Source: Deltaproteobacteria bacterium
GTDB lineage: Bacteria; SZUA-79; Acidulodesulfobacterales; Acidulodesulfobacteraceae
Assembly: GCA_023489335.1 (NCBI GenBank)
Contig: JAMDCP010000007.1
Coordinates: 1-64,000, forward strand
DNA length: 64,000 bases
Direction of reading: 5' to 3'
Position numbers and translations under genes: made by a program. Shown piece after piece: positions 1 through 10,080 of this stretch (positions within the stretch are counted from its first letter, which is position 1; every line of letters begins with the position of its first letter). The notes under the pieces are model-generated. The model was not told where the DNA came from, made no database searches, and saw nothing but the letters and a program-made list of their open reading frames with translations.

Positions 1-93
1 CCCTCTTCTCGGTATTCTTTCGCCGTTAAATTCATTTATTAATTCGGTAAGCCCGATTCTTTCATCAAACCAATCTTGAATTTTTTTAAACAT
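1..93 (-). CDS. petB: Cytochrome b (bc complex), N-terminal fragment cut by window edge
   Basis: Only the first 31 codons are inside the window. Reading leftwards from the ATG at 93, the peptide begins MFKKIQDWFDERIGLTELI, which is the typical amphipathic N-terminus of cytochrome b/b6 of quinol-cytochrome c oxidoreductases. The ATG overlaps the stop of the Rieske gene (TAATG), so the two are translationally coupled, as usual for Rieske/cytochrome b operons. The heme-binding helices are outside the window. The call rests on the N-terminal peptide and on the neighbour. Confidence 0.8.
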   Translation of the reverse strand, partial: MFKKIQDWFDERIGLTELINEFNGERIPRRG

Positions 94-614
94 TAGATCC
101 CCCTCTCTTTTGGATTATTCAAAAACTCATTTTGAATAAATACGGTATCTTTTTCTATTTTATGAACCCATTCATATAACGGCCTGGGCGGAGGACCTCC
201 GACAACTTTACCCAGAACATTAAACATCCCGCCATGGCACGGGCAAAGGAACTTTTGTCTTGCAGGAATCCAGTGTAAAGGACACCCGAGATGGGTGCAC
301 TGATTTGAGAAGAAATAAAAATTACCGTTAATATCTTTAACTACGATAACCTGTCTCGGAAGAGTATTTACCGACCACCCTTCCTTAACCCTGAAATATA
401 CCGGAATAAACTTCGGCGTCAAGGGTGCAATGTTTTGCAAGTCGCTAATTTTACCAAGCTCAGTCCATACAATGTCTCTTTTTTTAAATAACGGGCTTAA
501 AACCGTTCCCAAAATAGGAACTGCCAGCGCAACACCTACTATGGCAGAAATTAAACCGATAACAACCGTCATAAAAGTCCGCCTTGAAGGCGACTCTTCT
601 GAACTTTTTGCCAT
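93..614 (-). CDS. petA: Rieske [2Fe-2S] iron-sulfur protein of a quinol-cytochrome c oxidoreductase
   Basis: This 173-residue protein carries both Rieske cluster-binding boxes, CTHLGCPLHW and CPCHGGMFN, and the two cysteines and two histidines expected to bind [2Fe-2S] are present. The N-terminus has an SRRTF twin-arginine-like motif followed by one hydrophobic segment (about residues 15-40), so it should be a membrane-anchored, periplasm-facing subunit that passes quinol electrons to a c-type cytochrome. A strong Shine-Dalgarno (AAGGGGGG) precedes the ATG. It overlaps the cytochrome b start by one base. Length and motif order are normal for bacterial bc/b6c complexes. Confidence 0.93.
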   Translation of the reverse strand: MAKSSEESPSRRTFMTVVIGLISAIVGVALAVPILGTVLSPLFKKRDIVWTELGKISDLQNIAPLTPKFIPVYFRVKEGWSVNTLPRQVIVVKDINGNFYFFSNQCTHLGCPLHWIPARQKFLCPCHGGMFNVLGKVVGGPPPRPLYEWVHKIEKDTVFIQNEFLNNPKERGI

Positions 615-897
615 TTTAACCCCCCTTTGTTTATTATTTAATTAAATTATTCGATTATTCGATTTTACTAATTTATAAAGCTGTTATCATGGCATATTTA
701 CTTTCTCGCGTTATATTATTTTATATGGTTTCTAAACCTTAGCTATTCGGTGAATCGGTAAAATTTTAAATACTAAATAAACTTTTTTATCACTATAATC
801 TCAAAAAGTCAATAATTTTTTTAATTAATTTTTTATAAAATTTTATGTCTGCGTAACAAAGACAACCCCGCTTCCGCCTTTGCAAACCGCATATTTA
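615..897. other. AT-rich intergenic region upstream of the Rieske operon
   Basis: About 280 bases lie between the uvrA stop and the Rieske start. The sequence is AT-rich and holds no convincing coding frame. It must contain the Rieske/cytochrome b promoter. I see no confident operator, hairpin or RNA gene in it. Confidence 0.5.
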
Positions 898-3738
898 TTA
901 AGATAATCTATTGTTCCAAACTCCGCTTATTGCGGTTTTTTTAATGGCGCCTGATAGATATTTGCCCGTTACTGAAGTCTCATTTAAAATTATATCTTCG
1001 GGAGCGCCGCATGATACAATATAGCCTCCTTCATCCCCGCCCTCGGGTCCCATGTCTATAATATAATCGGATGACTTAATAACATCGATATTATGTTCGA
1101 TAACAATAACGGTATTGCCCGAATCTACAAGTAAATTTAGGATATGAAGCAGTTTATTTATGTCGTCAAAATGCAGGCCTGTGGTTGGCTCGTCAAGTAT
1201 ATATAGGGTTTTAAACTGACCCGGCCTTGACAGCTCCCTTGAAAGCTTGATCCTTTGAGCCTCCCCGCCGGATAAGGTCGTTGCAAGCTGGCCTAAGTTT
1301 ATGTAATCAAGCCCCACATCGATTAAGAACTTAATTTTATGATTAAGCGCCGGTATATTGCTAAAAAATTCATAAGCCTCTCTGACCGTCATATTTAAAA
1401 CATCATAGATATTTTTATTTTTATAAGTTATCTCTAATGTTTGTCTATTATACCTCTTTCCCTTGCAAACATCGCATACGACATAAACATCCGGCATAAA
1501 CAGCATCTCTATTTTTTTTACGCCGTCGCCGCTGCATGCCTCGCATCTGCCTCCTTTTACATTAAAGCTGAATCTGCCCGGGTTATAGCCTCTTGCCCTA
1601 GCCTCTTTGGTTCCCGCAAAAATCTCCCTTATCAGCGTGAAAATACCTGTATATGTGGCAGGATTTGACCTCGGGGTTCTTCCGATAGGAGATTGGTCTA
1701 TATCGATAATTCTATCGATTAAATCAATATTTTCTATGTTTTCTATTTCAAACCTCTTAAAATCCTTCATGCCGTTTTTGTAATTGGAGACGGCGGCGTA
1801 AAGGGTATCGATTATAAGCGTGCTTTTCCCCGAACCGGAAACACCTGTTATGCAAACCAAATTTTCAAGCGGTACGAGGACATTTATATTTTTTAAATTA
1901 TTCTTTTTTGCGCCCTTTATTTCTAAAAAATTCTTATCCTGTTTTCTCCTTGCACCAGGAATATCGACTCCCGCTTTTCCGCTTAAATATTTGCCTGTCA
2001 GCGATGCCGGATTACTCATGATTTCCCGGGGAGTTCCCTGGGCCACCACATACCCACCGTTTTTACCAGCCCCTGGACCCATATCTATAATATAATCGGC
2101 TTCCAACATTGTAAGCGTATCATGTTCAACCACAATAAGACTATTCCCTTTATCCTTAAGGTCCATAATAGTTTTTAGCAGGCGCTCGTTATCCCTCATA
2201 TGAAGCCCGATACTCGGTTCGTCAAGAACATACAGCACACCCGTAAGGCCCGACCCTATTTGCGAGGCAAGCCGTATTCGCTGGGATTCGCCGCCGGAAA
2301 GCGTTTGGGCAGGGCGGGATAATGTAAGATAGTCAAGCCCGACATTCACGAGAAACTTCAGCCTGTCTTTGATTTCATTGATTAATCTGGCGGCCACATT
2401 TTGCTCATATTCATTTAAAAGGACATCTTTAAAAAATTTTGAGGCGTTTTTAATGCTTAAATTAGTAATATCCATAATCGACATATTATTGATTTTATAA
2501 CTTAAGGACTCTTTCTTTAATCTAAAACCGTGACATTCGGGACAGGCCTTTTCGTTCATAAATTCATAAGCGTTGATTATGTGGTTAGAACCGTTTAAGC
2601 TTGCCTCCAACATTGGAATTATCCCTTCCCATTTTTTTAACCTGAAAGAATTATTTTCTGCTAAGGCATCGTAAAATTTTATTTTATCGCCTGAACCATA
2701 CATAATCGCATGCCGGGCGTCATAAGGCAGATCTTCGTAAGGCATATCCGCCTTGAACCCGTAATGTTTCGACAACGCGTTTATTATCTGGTTTCTATAA
2801 ACGGGGCTTGAATTGTTTAAAACGGTTATCGATCCCTCTTTTAACGACAATCTTTTATCGGGAACTATGAGATCCTCGTCCAAATATTTCGTATATCCCA
2901 GGCCATCGCAAAAAGAACAGGCGCCCTGGGGGCTGTTAAAGGAAAATGCCGCAGGTTCGGGTTTTCCATAGCTTATACCGCAATCCAAACAGATAGAATT
3001 TTCGGTTAATATTTCTTCTTTATCTTCGAACTTTAATTTTAAAATGCCCTGCGATAACTTTAAAGCAAGCTCGATAGAATCTGCCAGCCTTTTTTTGTTT
3101 TCCTCTTTTATAAAAATTCTATCGATAACTAAATCGATATCATGTTTTTTATTTTTGTCTAAGGTTATAGCATCCTCGAGATTATATTCCTTTTTATCTA
3201 TATATACCCTGTAAAAGCCGTGCTTTAAATATTCCTCGAATTTTGCTTTAAATTCGCCCTTTCTATTAATCGCGATAGGCGACAATATAATTAATTTTTC
3301 ACCGGTTTTGTGTGAAAAAACCGCCTCCGTCATCTGGTCGATAGTCCTGGGTTCTATTTTTTTACCGCATTTATAACAATATGGAACCCCGATACGGGCA
3401 AAGAGAACTCTTAAATAGTCATATATCTCGGTAATAGTTCCTACTGTGGAACGGGGATTCTTACTAACCGATTTTTGCTCTATGGAAATGGTGGGAGACA
3501 ATCCCTCTATGGAATCGACATCGGGCTTATCCATCTGCTCCATAAACTGCCTTGCATAGGAAGAAAGGGATTCTAAATACCTTCTTTGCCCCTCCGCAAA
3601 TATAGTGTCAAATGCCAATGACGATTTTCCCGAACCGGAAAGTCCGGTTATGACGACAAGCCTGTCCTTCGGAATTTCTAAATTTATATTTTTTAAATTA
3701 TGCTGCCGCGCGCCCTTTATTATTATTTTTCTTTCCAT
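898..3738 (-). CDS. uvrA: Excinuclease ABC subunit A
   Basis: UvrA is the ATP-dependent damage-recognition subunit of nucleotide excision repair; it dimerises and loads UvrB on lesions. The 946-residue length is typical. Two ABC modules are visible: Walker [10 protein letters not shown] near residue 33 and GVSGSGKST near 640, and signatures [12 protein letters not shown] and [11 protein letters not shown]. The zinc-binding cysteine sets (CYKCGKK, CLDCG...CSFCDG and CEACSGDG...CDVCKGKR) are present. Its start overlaps the end of pdxA by 16 bases on the same strand. Another repair gene, mfd, lies a few genes upstream. No abnormal features were seen. Confidence 0.98.
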   Translation of the reverse strand: MERKIIIKGARQHNLKNINLEIPKDRLVVITGLSGSGKSSLAFDTIFAEGQRRYLESLSSYARQFMEQMDKPDVDSIEGLSPTISIEQKSVSKNPRSTVGTITEIYDYLRVLFARIGVPYCYKCGKKIEPRTIDQMTEAVFSHKTGEKLIILSPIAINRKGEFKAKFEEYLKHGFYRVYIDKKEYNLEDAITLDKNKKHDIDLVIDRIFIKEENKKRLADSIELALKLSQGILKLKFEDKEEILTENSICLDCGISYGKPEPAAFSFNSPQGACSFCDGLGYTKYLDEDLIVPDKRLSLKEGSITVLNNSSPVYRNQIINALSKHYGFKADMPYEDLPYDARHAIMYGSGDKIKFYDALAENNSFRLKKWEGIIPMLEASLNGSNHIINAYEFMNEKACPECHGFRLKKESLSYKINNMSIMDITNLSIKNASKFFKDVLLNEYEQNVAARLINEIKDRLKFLVNVGLDYLTLSRPAQTLSGGESQRIRLASQIGSGLTGVLYVLDEPSIGLHMRDNERLLKTIMDLKDKGNSLIVVEHDTLTMLEADYIIDMGPGAGKNGGYVVAQGTPREIMSNPASLTGKYLSGKAGVDIPGARRKQDKNFLEIKGAKKNNLKNINVLVPLENLVCITGVSGSGKSTLIIDTLYAAVSNYKNGMKDFKRFEIENIENIDLIDRIIDIDQSPIGRTPRSNPATYTGIFTLIREIFAGTKEARARGYNPGRFSFNVKGGRCEACSGDGVKKIEMLFMPDVYVVCDVCKGKRYNRQTLEITYKNKNIYDVLNMTVREAYEFFSNIPALNHKIKFLIDVGLDYINLGQLATTLSGGEAQRIKLSRELSRPGQFKTLYILDEPTTGLHFDDINKLLHILNLLVDSGNTVIVIEHNIDVIKSSDYIIDMGPEGGDEGGYIVSCGAPEDIILNETSVTGKYLSGAIKKTAISGVWNNRLS

Positions 3739-4751
3739 TTCAGTCTATTTTTCGAAATTTCATAAGCTAATTTTATAGATTCTTTCATACTATTATAATC
3801 CGCTAAATTTTTCCCTGCTATATTATAAGCCGTTCCATGCACGGGCGATGTCCTTACGATTTTAAGTCCTACGGTTACATTCACTCCCTTATTAAAGGAG
3901 AGCAGCTTAAAAGGTATTAACGCCTGGTCATGATACATTGAAACTATTAAGTCGTAATTTTTGTATATTTTAGCAAAGAAGCTGTCGGACGGGAAAGGCC
4001 CGCCCACAAAAAAGCCGTTATTTTTAAATTCCGTTATAACGGGGGATATAATATCTTTTTCTTCGGTGCCTATCTCCCCATTTTCTCCCGCATGCGGATT
4101 TAAACCTAAAACGGCAATTTTAGGCCTGCTTATGCCAAAATCGTTGAACATGGACGAGATGGATATTTTTATTATATTCCTTAAAGATTCTTTAGTAATG
4201 CTCTTCGAAACCATAAATAACGGGATATGAATTGTCGCAAGAACGGTTATCATTTTTTTTGAATAAAAAAGCATTGCATAGTCTTTCGAGGAAGTTAAAT
4301 ATCCTAAAAGCTCCGTATGTCCGCCAAACTTTGCGCCCCCTTTGAGCATCATTTCCTTATTTATTGGGGCTGTTGCAAACCCTGCAATTCTTCCGTCCAA
4401 TGAAAAATCCACTGCGGCAGAGATAAAGGATTCGGCATCTTTGGCATATTCGGGATTAATTTCGCCGTATTTCACAGATTGATACGATTTGGAAGACAAA
4501 TCTATTATATTGATATGGGTATCTTTGTAAGAATATTCAAGGGAAGAGCCTTGCCTGATTAAATTTATAGGGGTATCTTTTTTGATTATACTTTTTGAAA
4601 CATAATCAATATGTTCAAAAGACCCAAAGATAACCGGTTTAATTGGCGTGTTGATTTTTGTGAAGTATTCCGCAGATTTAACTGCTATTTCAGGACCGAT
4701 GCCGGCAGGATCCCCCATTGTAATGCCGATAAAGCTACTTTCCTTAAGCAA
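3723..4751 (-). CDS. pdxA: 4-hydroxythreonine-4-phosphate dehydrogenase
   Basis: PdxA oxidises 4-phosphohydroxy-L-threonine in the DXP-dependent pyridoxal phosphate pathway; its product condenses with 1-deoxyxylulose 5-phosphate via PdxJ. The 342 residues start with the family motif [14 protein letters not shown]. The three metal-binding histidine motifs are present: [17 protein letters not shown] and [11 protein letters not shown]. It overlaps uvrA by 16 bases and follows the surA-like gene by 17 bases, so it is probably cotranscribed. The surA-pdxA neighbourhood is also known in enterobacteria. Confidence 0.95.
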   Translation of the reverse strand: MLKESSFIGITMGDPAGIGPEIAVKSAEYFTKINTPIKPVIFGSFEHIDYVSKSIIKKDTPINLIRQGSSLEYSYKDTHINIIDLSSKSYQSVKYGEINPEYAKDAESFISAAVDFSLDGRIAGFATAPINKEMMLKGGAKFGGHTELLGYLTSSKDYAMLFYSKKMITVLATIHIPLFMVSKSITKESLRNIIKISISSMFNDFGISRPKIAVLGLNPHAGENGEIGTEEKDIISPVITEFKNNGFFVGGPFPSDSFFAKIYKNYDLIVSMYHDQALIPFKLLSFNKGVNVTVGLKIVRTSPVHGTAYNIAGKNLADYNSMKESIKLAYEISKNRLKWKEK

Positions 4752-4768
4752 TTTTATTTATGTAATCG

Positions 4769-5794
4769 TTAAACCGGGATTTTGATTTTAATATAAGCAT
4801 TTTTTCTGGCTCTTTTTAAAAGCCTTGCAAGATATTCGTTTGTTTTGTGTTTTTCGAGAATCGAAAATATCTCCGGCTTTACCTGCTTAAAGGTTTTAAA
4901 TGCCCCCATTTTTTTCCCGACGGATTTAAGTATAGTATAACCGAATGGAGACTTTATAACCTTGCTTATCTGCCCTACCTTTAACCTGAAGGCTGTCTTA
5001 GAGAAATTAGGGGATAATTTATCTTTATAAACATAGCCGATTCTTCCTCCATTTTTTTCCGAAGGGTCTTCCGAATATTTTCTTGCTAAGGATGAGAACC
5101 CGGTATCGCCGCTTATGGCTAATTTTCTAATTTTTAACATTTTTTCATATATTTTTTTCTTTAACTCTTTATTTGCGTTACGAGGCACGGCTAAAAATAT
5201 AAGCTTCAAGTCTATCATAGGCATACCTCTAAATTCTTCTATGTTTTGCTTATAATAATCCTGCATTTCTTTTTGGGTTATAATCATCTTATTGCCGTAA
5301 ACCTTTCTTAGAAGTTCCATCTGGGTAAAGTGATTTCTAACCTGCTTAATGTATGCCTCTTTACTTATCCCCCTTTTTTTTAAAAAATCGAAAAATTGGC
5401 TTTCGGTAAAGTTATTTGCATGTGCGACATCCTTTATATAACCGTTCAATTGTTTTGGGGATATATAGATAGCCGCTTTTTCCTCTTCCTGTTTAAGCAA
5501 AATATTATCCACCAAAAAATTAATAACGCCTTTTGTTTTAGACATTATCAAGGAATCGGAACTTGTAAAAATACCCTGGGAGGCATTGTTTTGCATCTGC
5601 TCATATTCTTCGAACGCCGTCCTGTTAAATTTTGCAAAATCGTATAGCGTTATAGGGGTTTTATTCACAACGGCAATTACCTGGTCTATTATCACGGCGT
5701 TCGCATTTTTTGCGCTTATAGGAAATAAATTAATTAAGAAAATGGAAGCGGTTATAAATGCGAAAACCCTGCCTTTTTTTATTATATTTGCCAT
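4769..5794 (-). CDS. surA: SurA-like periplasmic peptidyl-prolyl isomerase/chaperone
   Basis: The 341-residue protein begins with a signal peptide (hydrophobic core AFITASIFLINLFPISA), followed by a SurA N-terminal chaperone-like region (VIIDQVIAVVNKTPITLYDF). It has one parvulin PPIC domain, with LIFLAVPRN...ARKYSEDPSEKNGGRIGYV...FGYTILKSVG in the second half. Classical SurA has two parvulin domains; this has one, as in many deltaproteobacteria. It should assist folding of outer-membrane proteins in the periplasm. It sits next to a second parvulin gene and directly before pdxA. Confidence 0.87.
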   Translation of the reverse strand: MANIIKKGRVFAFITASIFLINLFPISAKNANAVIIDQVIAVVNKTPITLYDFAKFNRTAFEEYEQMQNNASQGIFTSSDSLIMSKTKGVINFLVDNILLKQEEEKAAIYISPKQLNGYIKDVAHANNFTESQFFDFLKKRGISKEAYIKQVRNHFTQMELLRKVYGNKMIITQKEMQDYYKQNIEEFRGMPMIDLKLIFLAVPRNANKELKKKIYEKMLKIRKLAISGDTGFSSLARKYSEDPSEKNGGRIGYVYKDKLSPNFSKTAFRLKVGQISKVIKSPFGYTILKSVGKKMGAFKTFKQVKPEIFSILEKHKTNEYLARLLKRARKNAYIKIKIPV

Positions 5795-5821
5795 ATTTTA
5801 AAATTTTATCTCTTTTAAATC

Positions 5822-6781
5822 CTATTTTTTACCTGAAGCGGCAACATTCTTTCCTGGAGCTGGGGCAGTTTCAAAGGCCGGTAAATTATTGTAATAATAT
5901 TTAATTTTTGATTTAGCCCTTAACTTATCCACAAAGTTTTTAAGAATTTTAGACGCTTCTTTTTGCTTCATCATAACGATAATATCGTTCTTTACCTCGG
6001 AAAACGGTTTGGGTTTGCCTGTTATCATATTATTAAGCCTTATTATGTCGAAGTTGTTCCCGACCTTAACGATATTTGAGTACTCCCCTATTTTGCGAAG
6101 ACCAAAGGCGGCATTGTTAAATGCCGGCGTTGTTTCTTCGAATTTAATCCACCCTAAAGTTCCCCCCGATTTTGCATTTGGAGCTGTTGAGTACTTTTGC
6201 GCAACGGCGGCAAACGGTTTTCCGCTTTTAAGCAAATTGTAAGCAGCCTGAGCCTGTTTGAGCGAATTTAACTGAATATAACTGACATTAATCTTTGACG
6301 GCAGATTAAAACTTAAGAAATGTTTTTTATAGTAAGCCTTTGCATCTGCGGTTGTAACGATGACTTTATTCGATATCTCCTTGTGCAAAAGAAGCTGCAC
6401 CAAAAGACCCTTTTTAAAATCCGAAACTTGAGATTTATAACCCTTTGACTTATTAATCCCTTCTTTGACGGCTTCGTTAACCAATATTTGCCTATCGACA
6501 AGGCTTCTAATGAACCTCTTGGAACCCGCGGGGGTCTGGAGATAAGCTTGTAAATTTGGCGGAAATTTGGAGATTTCGGATTTAAATTTGCCAACCGTTA
6601 TAGGCTTTCCGTTAACCGTGGCAATAACCTTTGAAGATGGGGCGGGTTTTTTGGCGCAACCGTAAAGACTTATCGAAAGTATAACCGCAAATAATGCTAT
6701 AAATAAAACTTTACCCTTAATTTTAAAAAACCTTTGAGACCGGCCTACCCAGTCCTGCTGACCTCTGATTTTCGATTTCAT
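5822..6781 (-). CDS. Parvulin-type peptidyl-prolyl isomerase lipoprotein (PpiC/PrsA-like)
   Basis: The 319-residue protein has a long basic N-terminal region, then a hydrophobic stretch ending in the lipobox SLYGC, so it is likely lipid-anchored. A SurA_N-like region (VNGKPITVGKFKSEI) is followed by a parvulin domain with AAVAQKYSTAPNAKSGGTLGW and the closing NNFDIIRLN. It probably catalyses prolyl isomerisation or acts as a chaperone at the cell envelope. The ATG at 6781 follows a good ribosome binding site (AGAGGA). The gene lies between mfd and surA, in the same transcriptional direction with short gaps. Confidence 0.88.
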   Translation of the reverse strand: MKSKIRGQQDWVGRSQRFFKIKGKVLFIALFAVILSISLYGCAKKPAPSSKVIATVNGKPITVGKFKSEISKFPPNLQAYLQTPAGSKRFIRSLVDRQILVNEAVKEGINKSKGYKSQVSDFKKGLLVQLLLHKEISNKVIVTTADAKAYYKKHFLSFNLPSKINVSYIQLNSLKQAQAAYNLLKSGKPFAAVAQKYSTAPNAKSGGTLGWIKFEETTPAFNNAAFGLRKIGEYSNIVKVGNNFDIIRLNNMITGKPKPFSEVKNDIIVMMKQKEASKILKNFVDKLRAKSKIKYYYNNLPAFETAPAPGKNVAASGKK

Positions 6782-6823
6782 TTTTTCCTCTGAATATTTT
6801 AATATTGAATTTGATAATTATTT

Positions 6824-9800
6824 TTAAATATTAACATAGCTATATAACCGTTGCAAGATAATTTTAGAGGCACCCAGTTTATCAAGCGGCTTCAAGTCTT
6901 TTTTTGGCCTGAATTTAATTATAAATTCCCCGAGAAAGTTTATGGCATATTCCGATGAAATATTTCTGTCATTTACGAACCTGATTAAAACATCCGAAAG
7001 GGCTTCCGCCGAGCCGTGAAATTCTATTATAAATTCATTTTCTTTTATCTCGAGGAGTTTAACCCTTGCATTTTTCATATAAACCTTGAGTTCTTCTACC
7101 TGTAAAAGGTTATCTACTATAGGAGGGATTTTCCCAAACCTGTCGGCGAACTCTATCCGCACTGCGGAAACATCGTCTAAGCTGTTGCAATTCGCAAGTT
7201 TCCTATAAAAAGATAATTTTATTTTACTATCATTTATATAAGAATCGGGAATATATAAAGACAGGCTCGTCTTTACCTCTGGGTTAATTTGCGGAGGGAG
7301 TGTAATGCCCTGCATTTTTTCAACCTCTTCTTTAAGCATTTGCATGCACATTTCAAGCCCGACAGCGTCAATGTGCCCCGACTGGGCGCCTCCCAGAATA
7401 TTGCCTGCACCCCTTATTTCCAGATCTGCCATGGCAAGTTTAAAACCTGCCCCCAATTCGCTGTATTCCTTTACCTTATCCAGCCTCTTTCTTTGTTCCT
7501 CCGTTAAATTAGCCAGACCGCACCCGATTACAAGCAGGCAATAAGCCTGAAGATGGGACCTGCCTACCCGCCCCCTTAGCTGGTACAGCTGGCTTAAGCC
7601 AAGATTTTCCGCATTATTTATAATAATTGTGTTAACATTGGGGTTATCGAGCCCCGATTCGATAATCGATGTGCTAAGAAGCATGTCATACCCTTTATTG
7701 TAAAAAAGGTGCATTGCCTGCTCGATATCGTTAGCGCCGAGCCTCCCGTGAACGACGCCGATTCTTATATCCGGCATTATTTTTTTAATCTTTTTAAAGA
7801 TTCCGTCTAAGTGCGAAATCCTGTTATCGATAAAATAAACCTGCCCGCCCCTTGAAAGCTCCTTAAAAACGGCATCCTTAATAATTTCATCGTCATAATC
7901 CGCAATATCGGTTATAACATTCTTCCTGCCTGCGGGAGGGGTGTCTATAATACTTAAATCCCTGATGCCGGACATAGAAAGATACAATGTTCTTGGGATC
8001 GGGGTGGCGCTCATGGCAAGGACATCGATAGAAGAACGGATTTCTTTAATTCTTTCTTTTTGCAGCGCCCCAAACTTTTGTTCTTCATCGATAATTAGTA
8101 GCCCGATGTCGTGAAATTTAATTTTTTCGGATAAGAGTTTGTGCGTTCCTATTATTATGTCGATTTCTCCGCTTTTAATCTGATTTAAGATTTTTTTTTC
8201 CTCGCCTTTACCGACAAATCTTGAGATATAGGCCACTTTGAGCGGATATTTTTCAAATCTTTTTTTAAAATTATTGTAATGCTGCTCTACTAAAAGGGTA
8301 GTGGGAGCAATAAGCGCCACCTGCTTTCCGTCCATTGAAGCCTTAAATGCCGCTCTAATCGCCACTTCCGTCTTCCCGAATCCCACATCACCGCATATTA
8401 ACCTATCCATCGGTTTATTAAGATGCATATCCGAAAGGACATCTTTGATTGCCTTTGCCTGGTCCTCGGTTTCTTCAAACTCAAAACTTTCTTCAAATTC
8501 CCTGTAAACCTCATCTTCTTCCGAAAAAGCAAATCCCCTCTCCGTCATTCTTTTGGCATATAATACTTTTAAATCCTCGACAACTTCCTCGATTTTTTCT
8601 TTAGCCTTTATTTTTGCCCTTTCCCATGACTTATTTCCTAATCTGCTTAATTTTGGAGAATTTTCCTCCGAAGAGGCAATATATTTATGGATTAAATAAA
8701 TCTTGTCCGCAGGAACAAAAACCTTATCCCCGCCTTCGTATAGGAGTTCAAAATAGTCCGATGTGGTGCCGCTTACGGTAATCTTTTTTATCCCGGTAAA
8801 TCTTGCCACGCCGAATTCATCATGAACCGCAAAGTCGCCGGGATTAAGCTCGCTTATCTCGTTAAAAAAATCCGGTTTTGAACCCTTATGCAGCGGCTCT
8901 TCAATCAAATTAACATGTTCCCTGAAAAGTTCTTCGCCTGTAAATATCAGAAGCTTATGTTTTTTTGATATGATTCCCGCTGAAATTTCACCGATAACAA
9001 TATGAAACCTGCCTTCCGTTTTATCATTATCTAATTGAACGGAAGCAAAAATCTCCTTTAGTCTCTGGTGATGAATTTCGTTTTTGGAAACTAAAATTAT
9101 TAAATATTTTTTTAGGGTTAACCCGGAAAATACCTTTTTTATCAGCTTTAAATTTAGCTGCCCGTTTTTATATTTAAAATTTTTAATAAAATTTATATCG
9201 TTAAAACCTTCAATCTTAGTATAGGCGTTTTCGGAATTTTCAAAACTTCCGGAGCCAGTATATGCCTTTAATTCACCTATGTCATAATAGAATAATTTGC
9301 ACGCTTTTTTTGATGCTTCTTCATAAATAGTTCTATTACCTGCATCACGATTTAAAAAATTTTGAAGTTCCGTTTTTGGTTTTTCGATATATAAAACAGG
9401 GCTTGGGACAATATCCAATAAATTCAGTTTTTTTTCATAGACGCCTTCTTTAACGGGAAATACGGTAAAACCGTCTATATTTTTAAAGCTCCTCTGCGTA
9501 TTAATGTCGAAATACCTTATGTCTTCCACTATTTCATCGAAAAAATCTATCCTGACGGGGGGAGAATTTTCTGCGCCTGCAATATCGATTATTTCTCCTC
9601 TAACCGCAAACTCCTTTTGGTTTTCGATCTGGCTCGTCAACTCATAACCGTAAGATATAAGAGCTGAGATAAATTTATCCCTGGAAAATTTTAAACCCCT
9701 TTTGACATTAATGCAGGATTTTGAAAGGATATCTAATTCGGGAACTTTTGAGAAAAAAGATGCAGGGGTTAGAATTATAATAGCGTCTTTTTCCGTCTTT

Positions 9801-10078
9801 ATTTCATATAATAAACTTAGCGGGATAATCTCTTCGCAAAAAAAAACCTTTTTTTTCTTTAATAAAGAGCCTGCCAGGAATAATGCATTTTCAAAAAATG
9901 TTAAATTTTTATATAAATCCCTCGCCGATAAATAATTGTCGCACAAAAAGATAGATAAATTATTTTCTGAATCGAGCAAGAAGGCTTCTTCCAGCGCAAA
10001 AGCCGCTCCCGCCCCCTTTTTTAATCCCCGTCCTTCGCAAACATTATTTTTTAAATCCAAATTCAAATCTAAATTCAA
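6824..10078 (-). CDS. mfd: Transcription-repair coupling factor
   Basis: Mfd removes stalled RNA polymerase from DNA lesions and recruits UvrA. The 1084-residue protein contains the UvrB-like N-terminal module and the RNA polymerase-interacting domain (PGDFAVHDEFGVARFTGI). The RecG-like translocase follows: Walker A GDVGFGKTEVA, box LIIDEEQKFG, SATPIPRTLY, and the motif VI region RGRVGRS. A TRCF C-terminal domain follows (about residues 950-1050). It is slightly shorter than E. coli Mfd but complete. The start lies two bases after the stop of the preceding ppdK reading frame, so coupling is likely. Confidence 0.97.
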   Translation of the reverse strand: MNLDLNLDLKNNVCEGRGLKKGAGAAFALEEAFLLDSENNLSIFLCDNYLSARDLYKNLTFFENALFLAGSLLKKKKVFFCEEIIPLSLLYEIKTEKDAIIILTPASFFSKVPELDILSKSCINVKRGLKFSRDKFISALISYGYELTSQIENQKEFAVRGEIIDIAGAENSPPVRIDFFDEIVEDIRYFDINTQRSFKNIDGFTVFPVKEGVYEKKLNLLDIVPSPVLYIEKPKTELQNFLNRDAGNRTIYEEASKKACKLFYYDIGELKAYTGSGSFENSENAYTKIEGFNDINFIKNFKYKNGQLNLKLIKKVFSGLTLKKYLIILVSKNEIHHQRLKEIFASVQLDNDKTEGRFHIVIGEISAGIISKKHKLLIFTGEELFREHVNLIEEPLHKGSKPDFFNEISELNPGDFAVHDEFGVARFTGIKKITVSGTTSDYFELLYEGGDKVFVPADKIYLIHKYIASSEENSPKLSRLGNKSWERAKIKAKEKIEEVVEDLKVLYAKRMTERGFAFSEEDEVYREFEESFEFEETEDQAKAIKDVLSDMHLNKPMDRLICGDVGFGKTEVAIRAAFKASMDGKQVALIAPTTLLVEQHYNNFKKRFEKYPLKVAYISRFVGKGEEKKILNQIKSGEIDIIIGTHKLLSEKIKFHDIGLLIIDEEQKFGALQKERIKEIRSSIDVLAMSATPIPRTLYLSMSGIRDLSIIDTPPAGRKNVITDIADYDDEIIKDAVFKELSRGGQVYFIDNRISHLDGIFKKIKKIMPDIRIGVVHGRLGANDIEQAMHLFYNKGYDMLLSTSIIESGLDNPNVNTIIINNAENLGLSQLYQLRGRVGRSHLQAYCLLVIGCGLANLTEEQRKRLDKVKEYSELGAGFKLAMADLEIRGAGNILGGAQSGHIDAVGLEMCMQMLKEEVEKMQGITLPPQINPEVKTSLSLYIPDSYINDSKIKLSFYRKLANCNSLDDVSAVRIEFADRFGKIPPIVDNLLQVEELKVYMKNARVKLLEIKENEFIIEFHGSAEALSDVLIRFVNDRNISSEYAINFLGEFIIKFRPKKDLKPLDKLGASKIILQRLYSYVNI

Positions 10079-10080
10079 CT